Source of the DNA: Linum tenue
Taxonomy: Eukaryota > Streptophyta > Magnoliopsida > Malpighiales > Linaceae
Direction of reading: 5' to 3'
DNA length: 64,000 nt
Assembly: GCA_946122785.1 (NCBI GenBank)
Contig: CAMGYJ010000008.1
Location: 23,275,475-23,339,474 of the forward strand
Shown: in pieces, positions 1-11,360 of the stretch
How positions within the stretch are numbered: the stretch's first letter is position 1
Layout of the letters: every line of letters begins with the position of its first letter
Translations under genes and position numbers: made by a program
The notes under the pieces: generated by a model
Told to the model about the DNA's origin: nothing
Databases searched by the model: none
The model's input: the letters and a program-made list of their open reading frames with translations, nothing else

Positions 1-1250
1 GTAGCAACCATCGCAACCAAATAATCTCACTTACCGTGCTAGCCATGGCACGGTATTCGGCTTCTGCAGAAGAGCGAGCAACAACCTGTTGCTTCTTTGT
101 ATGCCATGAAACAGGAACGCCACCAAGAGTGACAACGTACCCGGTCGTCCACCTTCGAGTAGACTGGCAACCTCCATAGTTTGAGTCACAGTAACTAGTG
201 AGCTCTAGTGAACTGCCAGAAGGGAAGAAGAGACCTTGGCCTGGCGTTCCTTTGAGATAGCGTAGTATACGCTGTGCAGCCTCCATATGGTCCTGAGAGG
301 GTGCATGAACGAACTGACTGAGTATGTTGACGCCATAAGCAATGTCTGGACGCGTGACGGTAAGATAGAGTAACCGCCCCACTAGTCGTCGATAAGCAGC
401 TGGATTAGGATGATCGGCCGTTTTGGAGTTAGTGAGACGATGATTCTGTTCCACTGGGAAAGAACTAGGGCGACTCCCTAAGACACCAGCGTCAGCGAGA
501 ATATCAAGAGCATACTTACACTGACTGAGAAACATGCCTTCCGGAGAGCGGGCAACTTCGATGCCTAAGAAATACCGTAGGAGTCCAAGATCCTAGATGT
601 TGAACCGACGATGGAGAAATTCCTTGACTTGAGAAATAAACTCAAGGCTAGTGCCAGGATAACGTCATCGACGTATATAAGAGGGACAACATGAATACTC
701 CCCCATCGAAAGACAAACAAAGAATGATCGGCCGATGATGGCCTAAACTGGAGTTTCCGAAGAGCCGCAGTGAACTTATGATACCAGTTGCGCGATGCCT
801 GTCGCAACCCATAGAGGGACTTATGTAGACGACAAACTCGAGTTTCCCCGAGGGCTGCAAAGCCCTGAGGGATGCGCATGTATACTTCCTCATCCAAGTC
901 TCCATGAAGGAAGGCGTTGTTGACGTCTAACTGATGAATAAACTATCCTTTGCTGACTGCTACAGTGAGTAGGCAAAGTACAGTGACTAATTTTGCAACC
1001 GGAGCAAAAGTATCATGGAAATCAATCCCTTCTATTTGGGTGTACCCCTTGGCAACGAGGCGAGCCTTGTATCTCACAACAGTACCATCAGGATGAAACT
1101 TCACTTTGTAAACCCACTTACAGTCAATAACACGTTTGCCAGGAGGCAAGAAAATAAGACTCCAAGTCCCATTTTCTTCAAGAGCAAGAACCTCGGCGGA
1201 CATGGCTGCCCGCCATCTTGGATCTTTAACTGCCTCATAAAACGACCTTG
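1..1250 (-). pseudogene. Copia A reverse transcriptase and RNase H remnant
   Basis: Read on the minus strand, positions 1203-943 give the start of the RT domain ([18 protein letters not shown]). A TAG stop at 943-945 follows, and the same frame continues at 897 with DEEVYMRIPQGF, KSLYGLRQA and the catalytic YVDD near 690-680. The frame then changes near 650. From about 590 to 1 a different frame shows the RNase H region (TRPDIAYGVN, YCDSNYGG, and ARSSAEAEY near 100-60). The catalytic motifs are recognisable but the reading frame is broken at least twice, so the enzyme is not made. Confidence 0.8.
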
Positions 1251-2966
1251 GTTCAGGATGTTAGCAACTGCTGCAAGGAAAGCACAATAATTAGGAGATA
1301 ACTTATCATAGTTGAGATGATTAGACAAGGGATAGCATACTGAGTTGGCTTCTTTCCCTGTATAATATATATCGAGATGCTTCGGTGGCACTTGATGACG
1401 GTCTCCGCGACGAGGGGAAACAACAGGAGGCGGACTGGCACTGGACGGAGGAATGACTTGGCCAAACAAATCGGCACGGGCCGAAGAAGAGGGTCCAGGC
1501 GTGCGGATCTCCTCAGACTCGCTGGCTGAAGTCACATTTGTTGGCCCAGGAGTATGACGGGCTGAATCAAGCCCAATGCCTGACGGGGACTCAAGGCTGG
1601 GCCCAGTATTATGTGCTGACCCAGATGAAGATGGGCTCGCGGGAGACCCTGTCAAAGGAGTGGGCTACGGAGAAGCAACCAGCTGCTCGTCGTCATCAAA
1701 AACTGGCCGATCAAAGGTTGTTCCCGGAACCCAGTGAAACTGATCGGAAGTATTGGCCTGGAATGGAAAAATAGTCTCATGGAAAATGACGTCCCTGCTG
1801 GTGATCATGCGCTGGAAAGAAAGATCATAAGCACGATACCCTTTTTGAATAGCGGCGTATCCCGTGAAAACACAAGCACGACCACGCTCGGAGAATTTTC
1901 CTAACCCTGCATGTGTATCTTTATAATAAACCAGACAACTGAACACACGAAGATGAGTATAGGTGGTTGGCCTGCCGAACACAACCTCATACGGTGTTCG
2001 TCCTGTAGCTGTGGTAGGAAGCCGATTGATTAAGTATGATGCTGTGAGCACACATTCACCCTAGAGCCTTATTGGTAGGGAAGCTTGAAAACGAAGTGCA
2101 CGTGCTGTTTCGAGAATATGACGGTGCTTTCGCTCGACAACACCATTTTGTTGAGGAGTATCAGTGCACGAGGTCTGAAGTAGATTACATGTATTCTCAT
2201 AGAATTCTCACAGGACTTTGGTTGCAAATTCTGGACCATTGTCAGCTTGAATTTTTCGTACCTGTTTCCCAAACTGAGTACGAACAAGATTGCAGAATAA
2301 TTTTATATAACGACCAACTTCAGATTTAAAACGTAGGAGATAAATCCAAACGCCACGGCTAAAATCATCAACAATAGTAAGAAAATAATGAGCTCCACTG
2401 TAAGATGGAGTATGATAGCCTCCCCAGATATCCATGTGCAACATCTCAAAACAAGTAGTAGTTCGAATCCCACTAACAGGAAAGGGTGTTCGAACTTGCT
2501 TGGCTCTCGAACATGGATGACAAGTATCAATAGCAGACTTTATTGAAATAGAAATACCTGAACTAAGTTTCTCCAGAACACCAGCAGAAGGGTGACCTAG
2601 ACGAGCATGCCAGAGCATCCCATCACCATTAGCTACGGCATTGGCGCGCACCCGACAACCGAACAGCTCCAAGAAATATAAACCATCACGAAGATCCCCC
2701 TTCCCAATCACGTTCTTCGAGTGTAAGTCCTGTATAACGCATAAATTACCAAGGAAAATTAAAGCAACATGATGCTCTTGACAAAGTCGACTTACTGAGA
2801 GTAAATTGTAGCTGAACTCTGGAACATGGAGAACGCAACTAAGCGTGAGTCCCTCTCCAAGTCTGACCGACCCTATGCGGTTGACGGGAATGCTTGCCCC
2901 ATTGGGAATCCAAACCGGTTGACAAGTCACATTATCATTATACGAAAACAGGAGGGAATCATCCAT
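1250..2966 (-). pseudogene. Copia A integrase and hinge remnant
   Basis: Minus strand from 2966. First comes the protease-to-integrase linker, then the GAG-pre-integrase motif (MLWHARLGHPS, with CHPCSRAKQ) and the integrase core with HMDIWGG, VDDFSRGVWIY and QADNGPEF. A TGA stop at 2208-2210 ends this frame. The third catalytic motif (NGVVERKHRH) lies in another frame between about 2200 and 2090. From 2051 the original frame resumes (ASYLINRLPT, PYEVVFGRP, LRVFSCLVY). The Ser/Pro-rich hinge before RT covers about 1660-1250. The separation of the third catalytic residue by a stop and frameshift makes the integrase non-functional. Confidence 0.8.
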
Positions 2967-2989
2967 GACGATATGCTCGTTGCAACCAG

Positions 2990-4158
2990 AATCAATAAGT
3001 CATTCAGTCTCAGCAGAAAAAGAAAACGTACCCGCCATGTGATTAGAGGGATCGGCAGCACCTTGAGTTAAAGTTCCAAAAAACTGTTTCAGTTGGTTCA
3101 ACTGCTGTGGAGTGAAACCAGAGGTGATGGCCGAATGTGATTCAGCCTGTGAAGCACGTGGCTCACGGCTCTGGCCGCGGCCCTTGCCCGAATCACGAGT
3201 CTCCCGGTTGCGACGACGGTCTGGTTTTTCTCCTTGCTTGTCACGAGATGGCCAACCAATGATCTCGAAACAACTCTCCTTAAGATGCCCAGGTTTGTTG
3301 CAATGGGTGCAAAAACGGCTTTCCCTTTCTCCCGTCGAACGACCCCGCCCATCACGTCCATCGCGAGAATCATGAGCCGCTTTCCCAGCTTCTTCATGTG
3401 CTGCAAAGGTAGCCGCCTCCGGAGTGGGCTTACGGCTTTGGGTGAGGGTCTTTTGTTGCTCGTCGTTGAAGATGACGTGAAAGGCTTCTGGAAGCGATGG
3501 CATGACTGCCATGGACAGGATCTGACTGCGAACGGTTGCGAATGACTAGTCCAGCCCAAGTAAAAAATCTAACAGCCTTAGACTTTCTTTTTGATCGCGA
3601 CTCCGGCGGCCACAAGGACAGAGTGGTGGCGGTAGAATTGACTGCGTTTCTTCCCAGATTTTCCGCAGCTGGGTGTAAAAGTTGGATACAGATTGCTTCT
3701 CCTGTTGAAGCAAACTCACGTGACGCCGTAGTTCATAGGCTCGCGTCAAATTACCTTTGCTAAAACGATCGCGCAAGTCTTCCCAGATTTCTTGGGCGGT
3801 CTTAGCATGCATAACACTGCTGCAATTCCGCGTCCATCGTAGTGCGCAACCATCCCTTTACGAGTGCGTCGCAACGCATCCAGGCAAGAGATTGTGTTGA
3901 TCCATTATCTGGTCGGGGAATAGAACCCTCCACGAAACCGACCTTATTTTTTGTAACCAATGCATCCGTCATCTCCAGTACCCTTTCACCATAGTTTGTC
4001 GGTGTTAAGAGACTGGTAACATGGAGGTGACCGGTGGTATCACTTTGATGGATGAAGAACGGATTGGTAACGTCGATCTCTCGACCTCCTCCAGTATCAC
4101 CGCCGCCAGAGAGCTTGGACTCGGGCGTACTCATGGAGGATGGATCTTCGCCGGACAT
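2990..4158 (-). pseudogene. Copia A gag and protease remnant
   Basis: Gag starts at an ATG at 4158 (MSGEDPSSMSTPESK), 22 bases downstream of the primer binding site on the minus strand. The gag core (TAQEIWEDLRDRFSKGN, FYTQLRKIWEE) follows in a shifted frame at 3812-3546. The zinc knuckle (CTHCNKPGHLKESC, then FEIIGWPS) lies in a third frame at 3512-3000. Protease begins immediately after a TGA stop at 3000-3002, with LIDSGCNEHIV. At least two frame changes and one nonsense codon separate gag from protease. Confidence 0.8.
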
Positions 4159-4180
4159 AACTGCTCAACGATGGATCACA

Positions 4181-4192
4181 GCTCTGATACCA
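4181..4192 (-). promoter_or_regulatory. Primer binding site of copia A
   Basis: The minus strand reads TGGTATCAGAGC, the complement of the initiator methionine tRNA 3' end used by plant copia elements. It sits nine bases from the probable LTR edge at 4202 and fixes the orientation of element A. Confidence 0.85.
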
Positions 4193-4201
4193 TAATAAAT
4201 T

Positions 4202-4560
4202 TGTGAGAACGATTTGCGGAATAGTAAGGACACAGGATTTACGTGGTATCCCCGAATATCGGGACTAGTCCACGGGAGAGCTCAACTCTCCGGTTTATTC
4301 TTATTTCACTAATGCATTACAGCCAATGGCCTTACAACCTTTATATACCCTGCTTTTACAATCACCTAGGGTATTAATTAGTTTCCGTGTACAGTAAGGA
4401 ACTTCTATATTCCCTATCACAATTGTACTGGAAGACTTTGTAGCAGAAGACTCCTTCTTCTGGGCTTCGGATATGGGCTGCTGCTAACAGCTGTGGACCT
4501 TGTCCATTAAGATGCTTCTGCTTGCAGCCTTTTTCTTCCACTGAGGGGAAGTCCCTCATG
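4202..4560 (-). repeat. 5' LTR of copia A (right boundary approximate)
   Basis: The plus strand begins TGTGAGAACG beside the primer binding site, so on the element strand the LTR ends in CA. A minus-strand TATA box (TATATAAA) lies at 4340-4347. Between TATA and the primer site, positions 4235-4274 hold GGATTTACGTGGTAT followed by a CCCGA/TCGGG stem and then CCACGG. The same arrangement occurs in the LTRs of copia B. The far end is unknown because the second LTR is outside the window. Confidence 0.6.
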
Positions 4561-4929
4561 TACCAGAACTTTGATTGTTATTCCTTTTCCTTTATCCACG
4601 AAAATATATCACCCATAACCAAAAAAAAATCAATTAAATCAAAATGAGGGGAAATTTTCCCACCTAAATGAAAATGTGGTGGAAGAATTAGCAAGTGAGA
4701 TTAAGTTTCTCACCTAAATGTAAAATAATATGCATTTGAGATAGGTAACTCATTACATGTTCTCAAATCTACTATATCAAATAAGTCAAGCTCTATAAGA
4801 CTATAGTAAGGTTTGCTGTAGTCAATATTTTAGTTAGTAAATGTTATACACCTAAATTATCCTATGTAAACATTGTGATAATCAAATTGATAATTAATTA
4901 AACTCCTAAACCATCATATGTAAACAATC

Positions 4930-5340
4930 TAATAAGCTTTCTCTCTTCTTTCTCTTCCAAAAAAATTGAAAACATAAAATTTCCCCAATATTTTTTTCCA
5001 TAAATAAAAAACACCAAAATTTCCACATCTTTCTCTTCCTATAAATCAAAAGCAACAAAATACTCCCTTCTTTCTTTCCCAAAATTTAAAACGCAAATTC
5101 TCCACTTCGTTTTTCTCCAAAAAGTTGAAAACACCAAAATTTTACACTTCTTTCTTTCCTATAAACAAAAGCATCAAAACTCCCGCTTCTCTCTTATCCA
5201 AACAATTTAAACACTAAATTTCCTCTTCTTTTATTTCCAAACAGTTGAGAACACAAAAAATTTCATGTTTTTCTCTTTCCATAAATCAAAAGCACCAAAA
5301 CTTCACATTCTTTCTATTATTAAAAATACATAATTTCAAC
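4930..5340. repeat. Degenerate tandem array, two alternating short units
   Basis: One unit resembles CCATAAATCAAAAGCACC followed by a TTC/CTT-rich tail. The other resembles CCAAAAAGTTGAAAACACC followed by a similar tail. Together they repeat at roughly 100-120 bases, about four times, with many substitutions. This is by-eye periodicity; a tandem-repeat program would give the exact period. Confidence 0.55.
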
Positions 5341-5454
5341 TCAATTTCATTTTTTGAACTTTCCATTATAAAATAAAAAAAATAATTTTACTTAGACTTA
5401 CAACAAACAAACTTCATGTTGAAAGACTATATAATATATAATATAGTAATTATT

Positions 5455-5670
5455 CGGGTCAATCGGGACGATTACAGGTTAGTCGAGTTTGGATCGATCG
5501 TATTTGGGTCAGTCGAGTTGCGAGCTAGTCGAGTTACGAATTAATATGATCACAGGTCAATCAGGTTACAAATCACTGACTTTTAATCAATTCGAATTGC
5601 GATCGAATTGCATGTGAGGTTAATCGATCAAATTATTCGGATCGAGTTCTGTTTTGACAACTCTACTAAG
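5455..5670. repeat. Short-motif repeat (GTCGAGTT / GGTCAATCG variants)
   Basis: Motifs such as GTCGAGTT, GGTCAGTCG and GGTCAATCAGG recur irregularly about eight times. The right edge reads TTTTGACAACTCTA, which resembles a hAT-type terminus, but no matching left terminus was found, so this may be a fragment of a DNA transposon. Confidence 0.35.
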
Positions 5671-5805
5671 TCGTGCTCGACTGAAGTCGAATCACGAACC
5701 AAATGAGTCGAATATCCAATGAGTTTCTCTCAAACTAAGCTACTCTCGAGCGCTTGACGGTTGACTCGCTAGCAGCCAAGTCACAATCACATAAAAAAAA
5801 ATGAA

Positions 5806-6012
5806 ATGCAAGTAATTTTTTTTGTTTCTCAGACTCGCACCCGGCACCTCTGTTCTCTTTATCCGTCCCGTCCCGTTCATCCTCCGGTCGTTTGGTCGTA
5901 CAGTCAAAGACGCCAGCCCTTTCGGTCGATTTCCTTTCCATACCCTAATCTGTCGAGATCTCTTTCTTCCTCCTTCCTTTCGCAGCGGCAACGAGCTTCG
6001 CCCCCTCTGCAG
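5806..6012 (+). other. Probable 5' leader of the disrupted acidic gene, left part
   Basis: Pyrimidine-rich, GC-richer DNA typical of a plant 5' leader ends at 6012 with TGCAG, the target duplication of copia B. The sequence resumes at 11337 with the second TGCAG and reads through an ATG-containing short upstream frame to a plausible GT donor at 11361. Assignment as leader rests on position and composition only; transcript data would decide. Confidence 0.45.
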
Positions 6013-6675
6013 TGTTGGGCGCAGCGGGTGAGAATAGCGGGTAAATATATTGCACTAAAAAATCACACGCTTGTAAAAAGTTCACAAATAAGTTGGACCT
6101 GGTGGCAGAGCCTCCAGAATTACGGTAACCAACTTACTTAGATCAATTTACTTCGGTAATTTAATAATGCAATATACTACGACTATTCTCAAAATAACAA
6201 CAAGCATAGATAATAATAAATGACACCGAGGATTTACGTGGTATACCCTGATTTTGGGCCAGTCCACGGGAACAGCAGCTCCGGAGTATTTCTTTACTAT
6301 AATAATGGTAGGTTACAGAGATTTTCTCGATACAAGAAATAGAACACACGGTGTTTCCCAAACAACCTCACTATTTCACTCACAAGGAAATCTCCTATCT
6401 ACCCGTGGTAGTGAAAACGTTTCACTACCAAAACCCACAAAAGAAATACGAACAGAAGCAGAGCAAAGGAAAGGAAATGGATGGAATGGAATGGTGATGG
6501 ATGATTGAAATGAGGCAAATGCCTCTGCATTTTATAGCCAGGGAAGAGGGGAAGGGAATTGAATTCCCATCTGCTACTCACCTCCCCAACTGCATTTTTG
6601 GGTGCTTTAATATTTGTTTTTTTTATAATTACCAAATTGCTGGCTCTTGCTCCACCACATGTAGCCGGGCCAACA
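6013..6675 (-). repeat. 3' LTR of copia B
   Basis: 663 bases, TGTTGGGCGC at the left edge and GGGCCAACA at the right edge. A minus-strand TATA box (TATAAAAT) lies at 6529-6536. A near-perfect inverted repeat at 6406-6430 has 11-bp arms, a 3-base spacer and an AACGTT core. The GGATTTACGTGGTAT hairpin block starts at 6230. Preceded by target duplication TGCAG. Confidence 0.95.
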
Positions 6676-6690
6676 ATTCTCCCCCGCCTG
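6676..6690 (-). promoter_or_regulatory. Polypurine tract of copia B
   Basis: The minus strand reads CAGGCGGGGGAGAAT directly against the 3' LTR. This is the expected position and composition of the plus-strand primer for LTR retrotransposon replication. Confidence 0.85.
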
Positions 6691-6691
6691 A

Positions 6692-9600
6692 CTACATGGG
6701 CGACTTCATCATCCCTGCAGCTGATCGACAGAACTCAAACTTTTCTCTTGGAAGAGTCTTGGTACACATGTCAGATCCATTTTCGTTAGTATGGATCTTC
6801 TCTAGTTGTAACTGCTTCATTTCAAGCACATCTCGTATCCAGTGATATCGAACATCAATATGTTTTGATCGAGCATGAAATGATGCATTCTTCGCAAGAT
6901 GAATAGCACTTTGACTGTCACAGAACAGCTGCGGTTGTTCCTGTAGGAACCCAAGTTCATTTAGGAACTTCTTCATCCATATCATCTCCTTGCATGCTTC
7001 CGTTACTGCTATATACTCACACTTTTGTAGCCTTGACTGCCACGATATTGCTCCCCCTGATAAGGTAATCAGGTACCCAGAAGTGGACCTCCTCGAATCA
7101 ACATCACCTGCCATGTCAGCATCTGTATAGCCAACAAGGACATGTTCACCATCTCCAAAACATAGACTCATTTTGGAGCTACCTCGAAGGTATCTGAGGA
7201 TCCACTTCACAGCTTCCCAATGTTCCTTTCCTGGTTTGGAAAGAAACCGACTGACAACTCCAACTGCATGAGCAATATCTGGCCTTGTACACACCATGGC
7301 GTACATCAGACTTCCCACTGCTGAAGCATATGGAATTTTATCCATCTCCGCCTTTTCCTTCTCAGTAGACGGGCTCTGTTTGGATGTCAATGTAAAGTGG
7401 TTAGCAAGAGGACAGCTAACCGCCTTAGCATTATCCATGTTGAAACGTTGAAGTACTTTCTCAATGTACTTCTCTTGTGACAACCATATCTTCTTGGCAC
7501 CTCGATCCCGAATGATCCTCACGCCAAGAATCTGCTTTGCTGGTCCCAAGTCTTTCATGGCAAAAGACTTGCTCAACTCCTTCTTCAAATCATTGATCTT
7601 TGAGACGTTCTGCCCAGCAATTAACATATCATCCACATAGAGCAAAAGTATGATGAAATCTCCATCAGGAAATTTCTTCACGAACACGCAGTGGTCTGAA
7701 GTAGTCTTCTTGTAGCCTTGCTCCCCCATAACAGACTCAAACTTCTTATACCACTGCCTTGGTGCTTGTTTCAAGCCATACAAGCTCTTACGGAGCCTAC
7801 ACACATAGTCCTCCTTTTTCTCCTTCTTGAAGCCTTCTGGTTGCTCCATGTAAATCTCTTCCTCCAAATCACCATGAAGGAAAGCAGTTTTCACATCCAT
7901 TTGTTCAACCTCCAGGTTAAGATTTGCTGCTAGTCCCAGCACAGTACGAATGGATGTCATTTTCACCACAGGTGAAAATATCTCGTCAAAGTCAATGCCT
8001 TTCCTTTGACTGAAGCCTTTCACGACTAGTCTGGCTTTGAAGCGTGGTTGACGGTTGTGTTCATCATGTTTGATCTTGAACACCCACTTGTTCTTCAAAG
8101 CTCTCTTGCCTTTTGGCAACTTCACCAGCTCAAATGTGTTGTTCTCATACAAGGAATCCATCTCGTCTTGCATGGCTTCTATCCACCTTTGCTTGTGTTC
8201 ATCATTCATAGCTTCTGTGAAGCTTTCTGGTTCTCCACCGTCAGTAAGTGAGACGTATTCAGTCTCGGGATATCTGGTAGACGGTCGTGAAATTCTACCA
8301 GATCTTGTTGTTCGAACAGGAGAACCTTCTATGGCTGGTGGTTGACCATCGTCATCAGCATCTTCTGGTTGAACCTCCACATGGGCATCTGGTTCAACTA
8401 TCTCAGGCTGATCATGTTGTGCTTCTTCTCCAACTTCTGTAGGCGCTGGTGTTGGAGGCACTAGCTCAAGGTTTGGCTGGCTAGCATCGGTACTAGGAAC
8501 TTCTTTCCTAGCAACAACATCTTCGATGGTCTCATTCTCGATGAACACAGCATCACGGCTTCTGATAAGCTTCTTCTGGATTGGATCAAAGAATCTATAG
8601 CCAAACTCATCTTGACCATAGCCAATAAATACGCACGGTCGCGTCTTGGAATCCAGCTTTGACCTTTCATCCTTTGGAATATGGACAAAGGTCTTGCAAC
8701 CAAACACTCGCAAATGTTTGTAGGAAACTTCTTTTCCTCTCCACACCTTCTCTGGGGCTTCATACTTCAGTGGCACACTGGGTGACCTATTCCACACGTA
8801 AACTGCTGCAAGCAGTGCCTCCCCCCAGAAAGATTGTGGTAGCTTCGAGTGTGATAACAAGCACCTGACTCTCTCTAGCAGGGTCCTGTTCATCCTCTCA
8901 GCTAGCCCATTCAATTGCGGCGTCTTTGGTGGTGTAAATTGCTGCCGAATTCCATGTTCCTTGCAGAAGGTAGCAAACGGACCTCTGTACTCTCCACCAT
9001 TGTCAGTTCGGATGCACTTCAGCTTCTTGCCAGTTTCCCTCTCCACCAGGGCCAGGAATTGTTTGAAAACATCTAGGGCCTGATCCTTGGTCTTCAAGGT
9101 ATACACCCAAGTCTTCCGTGAATGGTCATCAATGAATGTCACGAAATATCTGGCACCTCCAAGTGATTTGACGTTGACATCGGGTTCACAGAGATCTGAG
9201 TGAACTAGATCCAACACGTTCTTTGCTCTTGAAGGGATGGAACTTTTGAAAGCAACTCGATTTTGCTTTCCTGCAAGGCAATCGACACACTTCTTTAGAT
9301 GAACATGATCCAACCCAACTATGACTTTCTTCTGGGCCAACTTTGCCATGGACTTCTCACTCATGTGACCGAGTCGTTTGTGCCACAATTCAATTGTGTC
9401 ACCATTCTCCGCTGAGTTGACAATCTCTGGGGAGATCTTGGCTTCCGTCACATACAGCTTTGACAGCTTCTTGCCCTTGGCCAACACCAAGGAGCCTCTG
9501 GTGAGTTTCCACTGGCCATTGTGAAAGGTGTTACAGTAACCTTCCTCATCCAACTTGTCTACAGAGATGAGATTCAGGCGCATTTCTGGAACATGCCTGA

Positions 9601-10650
9601 CATCCTTCAGTAGTAGCTTTGTACCATTCATCGTCTCCAAGCATACTTCTCCTTTTCCAATAACTTTGGAAAGGTTGCCATTTCCCATCCTTACCACACC
9701 AAAGTCACCTGGTGTGTAAGATGAGAAAAATTCTCTCTTGGACGTCACGTGGATGGTAGCACCACTATCAACCACCCAGCTTGTCTCCTGTGTTGTCAGG
9801 TTGACAACATCTTCCTCGTAGACAATATTGAACTCATCAACAGAGTTTGCACCATCATCATCACTGTTCTCATCTCGTTTGCCCTTCCTTCTCTCGTTTT
9901 TGAACTTTGGGCAAAATCTTCTGATGTGGCCCTTTTCCTTGCAGTGATGACAATTGATATTGGCAAACTTGTTGGACTTCCCTCGACTCTTGCCTCTTTG
10001 CTTCGAGCCTCTCGCTTCACTTCTTCCTCTGCTTCTGAAATCCACCGCCAAAGGTCTGACTGGGAAGATGATGAGGATGCACCTTGTGATCTTTTCCGCA
10101 TCTCTTCATTTAGAACCCCACTTTTTACGATCTCCATGTTGATAACTCCATCTTTTGCAGAGTTGGTAAGTGAAATTTTTAGCGTCTCCCAAGATTCTGG
10201 AAGGGAAGCCAGAACGAGGAGAGCGACCACCTCATCTTCCATCTTTATGCCCATACCGGACAACTGATCCACGATCCCTTGAATTTCGTTCAAGTGATCC
10301 GCCAAGGATTTGCCTTCCTTGTATTTCATCTGGACCAACTTGGTCAGATAAAATAATTTGTTGTTGCCGGTCTTTGATGCATAGAGTGCCTCCAGCTTGT
10401 TCCACAGAGTTCTGGCATGAGTTTCTCCGCTAATGTGGTTGTATGCATTATCGTCGACGAACTGTCGAATGTAGCCACATACTTGCTCATGCTTGAACTC
10501 CCATTCCTCTTCAGTTTTGCCATCAGGTTTAGTTGGACTAAACACCGGCAAATGCAACTCCGTCACGAGTAGGAGATCCTTCATCTTAATTCTCCATATG
10601 TGATAGTTGGAGCCATTCAGACTTATCATCTTGCTTGTTTTTGCCTCCAT
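6692..10650 (-). pseudogene. Copia B gag-pol polyprotein, one frame change
   Basis: Gag starts at ATG 10650 (MEAKTSKMISLNGSNY). Near 10055 the frame shifts and a 1119-codon pol frame runs from about 10051 to 6692. In that frame there are a zinc knuckle CHHCKEKGHIRRFC (residues 34-47), protease VVDSGATIHV (DSG at 95-97), GAG-pre-integrase LWHKRLGHMS, integrase motifs HSDLC, RTDNGGEY and LAERMNRT, RT with LYVDDMLIAG, and RNase H with GYTDADMAGD and FCDSQSAI. Most plant copia elements use a single frame, so the shift is probably a one-base deletion. The RNase H segment reads QKCEYIAVTEA where relatives have several more residues including a Ser-Thr-Thr-Glu stretch. It may still supply enzymes in part, but autonomy is doubtful. 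Confidence 0.85.
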
Positions 10651-10656
10651 TGGACG

Positions 10657-10670
10657 TGGCTCTGATACCA
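10657..10670 (-). promoter_or_regulatory. Primer binding site of copia B
   Basis: The minus strand reads TGGTATCAGAGCCA, two bases from the 5' LTR edge at 10673, matching the initiator methionine tRNA 3' end. Confidence 0.9.
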
Positions 10671-10672
10671 CT

Positions 10673-11336
10673 TGTTGGGCGCAGCGGGTGAGAATAGCGG
10701 GTAAATATATTGCACTAAAAAATCACACGCTTGTAAAAAGTTCACAAATAAGTTGGACCTGGTGGCAGAGCCTCCAGAATTACGGTAACCAACTTACTTA
10801 GATCAATTTACTTCGGTAATTTAATAATGCAATATACTACGACTATTCTCAAAATAACAACAAGCATAGATAATAATAAATGACACCGAGGATTTACGTG
10901 GTATACCCTGATTTTGGGCCAGTCCACGGGAACAGCAGCTCCGGAGTATTTCTTTACTATAATAATGGTAGGTTACAGAGATTTTCTCGATACAAGAAAT
11001 AGAACACACGGTGTTTCCCAAACAACCTCACTATTTCACTCACAAGGAAATCTCCTATCTACCCGTGGTAGTGAAAACGTTTCACTACCAAAACCCACAA
11101 AAGAAATACGAACAGAAGCAGAGCAAAGGAAAGGAAATGGTTGGAATGGAATGGTGATGGATGATTGAAATGAGGCAAATGCCTCTGCATTTTATAGCCA
11201 GGGAAGAGGGGAAGGGAATTGCTCCCATCTGCTACTCACCTCCCCAACTGCATTTTTGGGTGCTTTAATATTTGTTTTTTTTTTTATAATTACCAAATTG
11301 CTGGCTCTTGCTCCACCACATGTAGCCGGGCCAACA
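10673..11336 (-). repeat. 5' LTR of copia B
   Basis: 664 bases, the near-identical partner of 6013-6675. TATA box on the minus strand at 11189-11196, inverted repeat at 11066-11090. Followed by target duplication TGCAG (11337-11341). Confidence 0.95.
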
Positions 11337-11360
11337 TGCAGAACTCCGTCCCATGGCTAA

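Larger units (their letters stand above)
1..4560 (-). mobile_element. Ty1/copia retrotransposon A, 5' part, decayed
   Basis: A minus-strand copia element read right to left: 5' LTR, primer binding site (4181-4192), gag, protease, integrase, reverse transcriptase, RNase H. It runs off the left edge inside RNase H, so the 3' LTR is not visible. The domain order gag-PR-IN-RT-RH is that of Ty1/copia. Several in-frame stops (for example near 943, 2208 and 3000) and frame changes show it cannot make a full polyprotein. The right end of the LTR could not be fixed because its partner lies outside the window; 4560 is an estimate. Confidence 0.85.
4561..5805. other. AT-rich intergenic stretch
   Basis: No coding sequence supported. 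It holds a degenerate tandem repeat (4930-5340) and a pyrimidine/CGA-motif repeat (5455-5670). The last part (5670-5805) lies just upstream of the leader of the disrupted acidic gene and may contain its promoter; I see no clear TATA box. Confidence 0.5.
6013..11336 (-). mobile_element. Ty1/copia retrotransposon B (Tnt1/Tork-like), nearly intact
   Basis: A complete 5.3-kb element with LTRs 6013-6675 and 10673-11336, a target duplication TGCAG at 6008-6012 and 11337-11341, a primer binding site at 10657-10670 and a polypurine tract at 6676-6690. The LTRs differ by only one clear substitution, a small indel around 6561 and a T-run length change, so the insertion is recent. The polyprotein resembles the Tnt1 lineage. 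It has one gag/pol frame change near 10055 and an apparent short in-frame gap in RNase H near 7005. It lies antisense to the host gene it interrupts. Confidence 0.95.
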
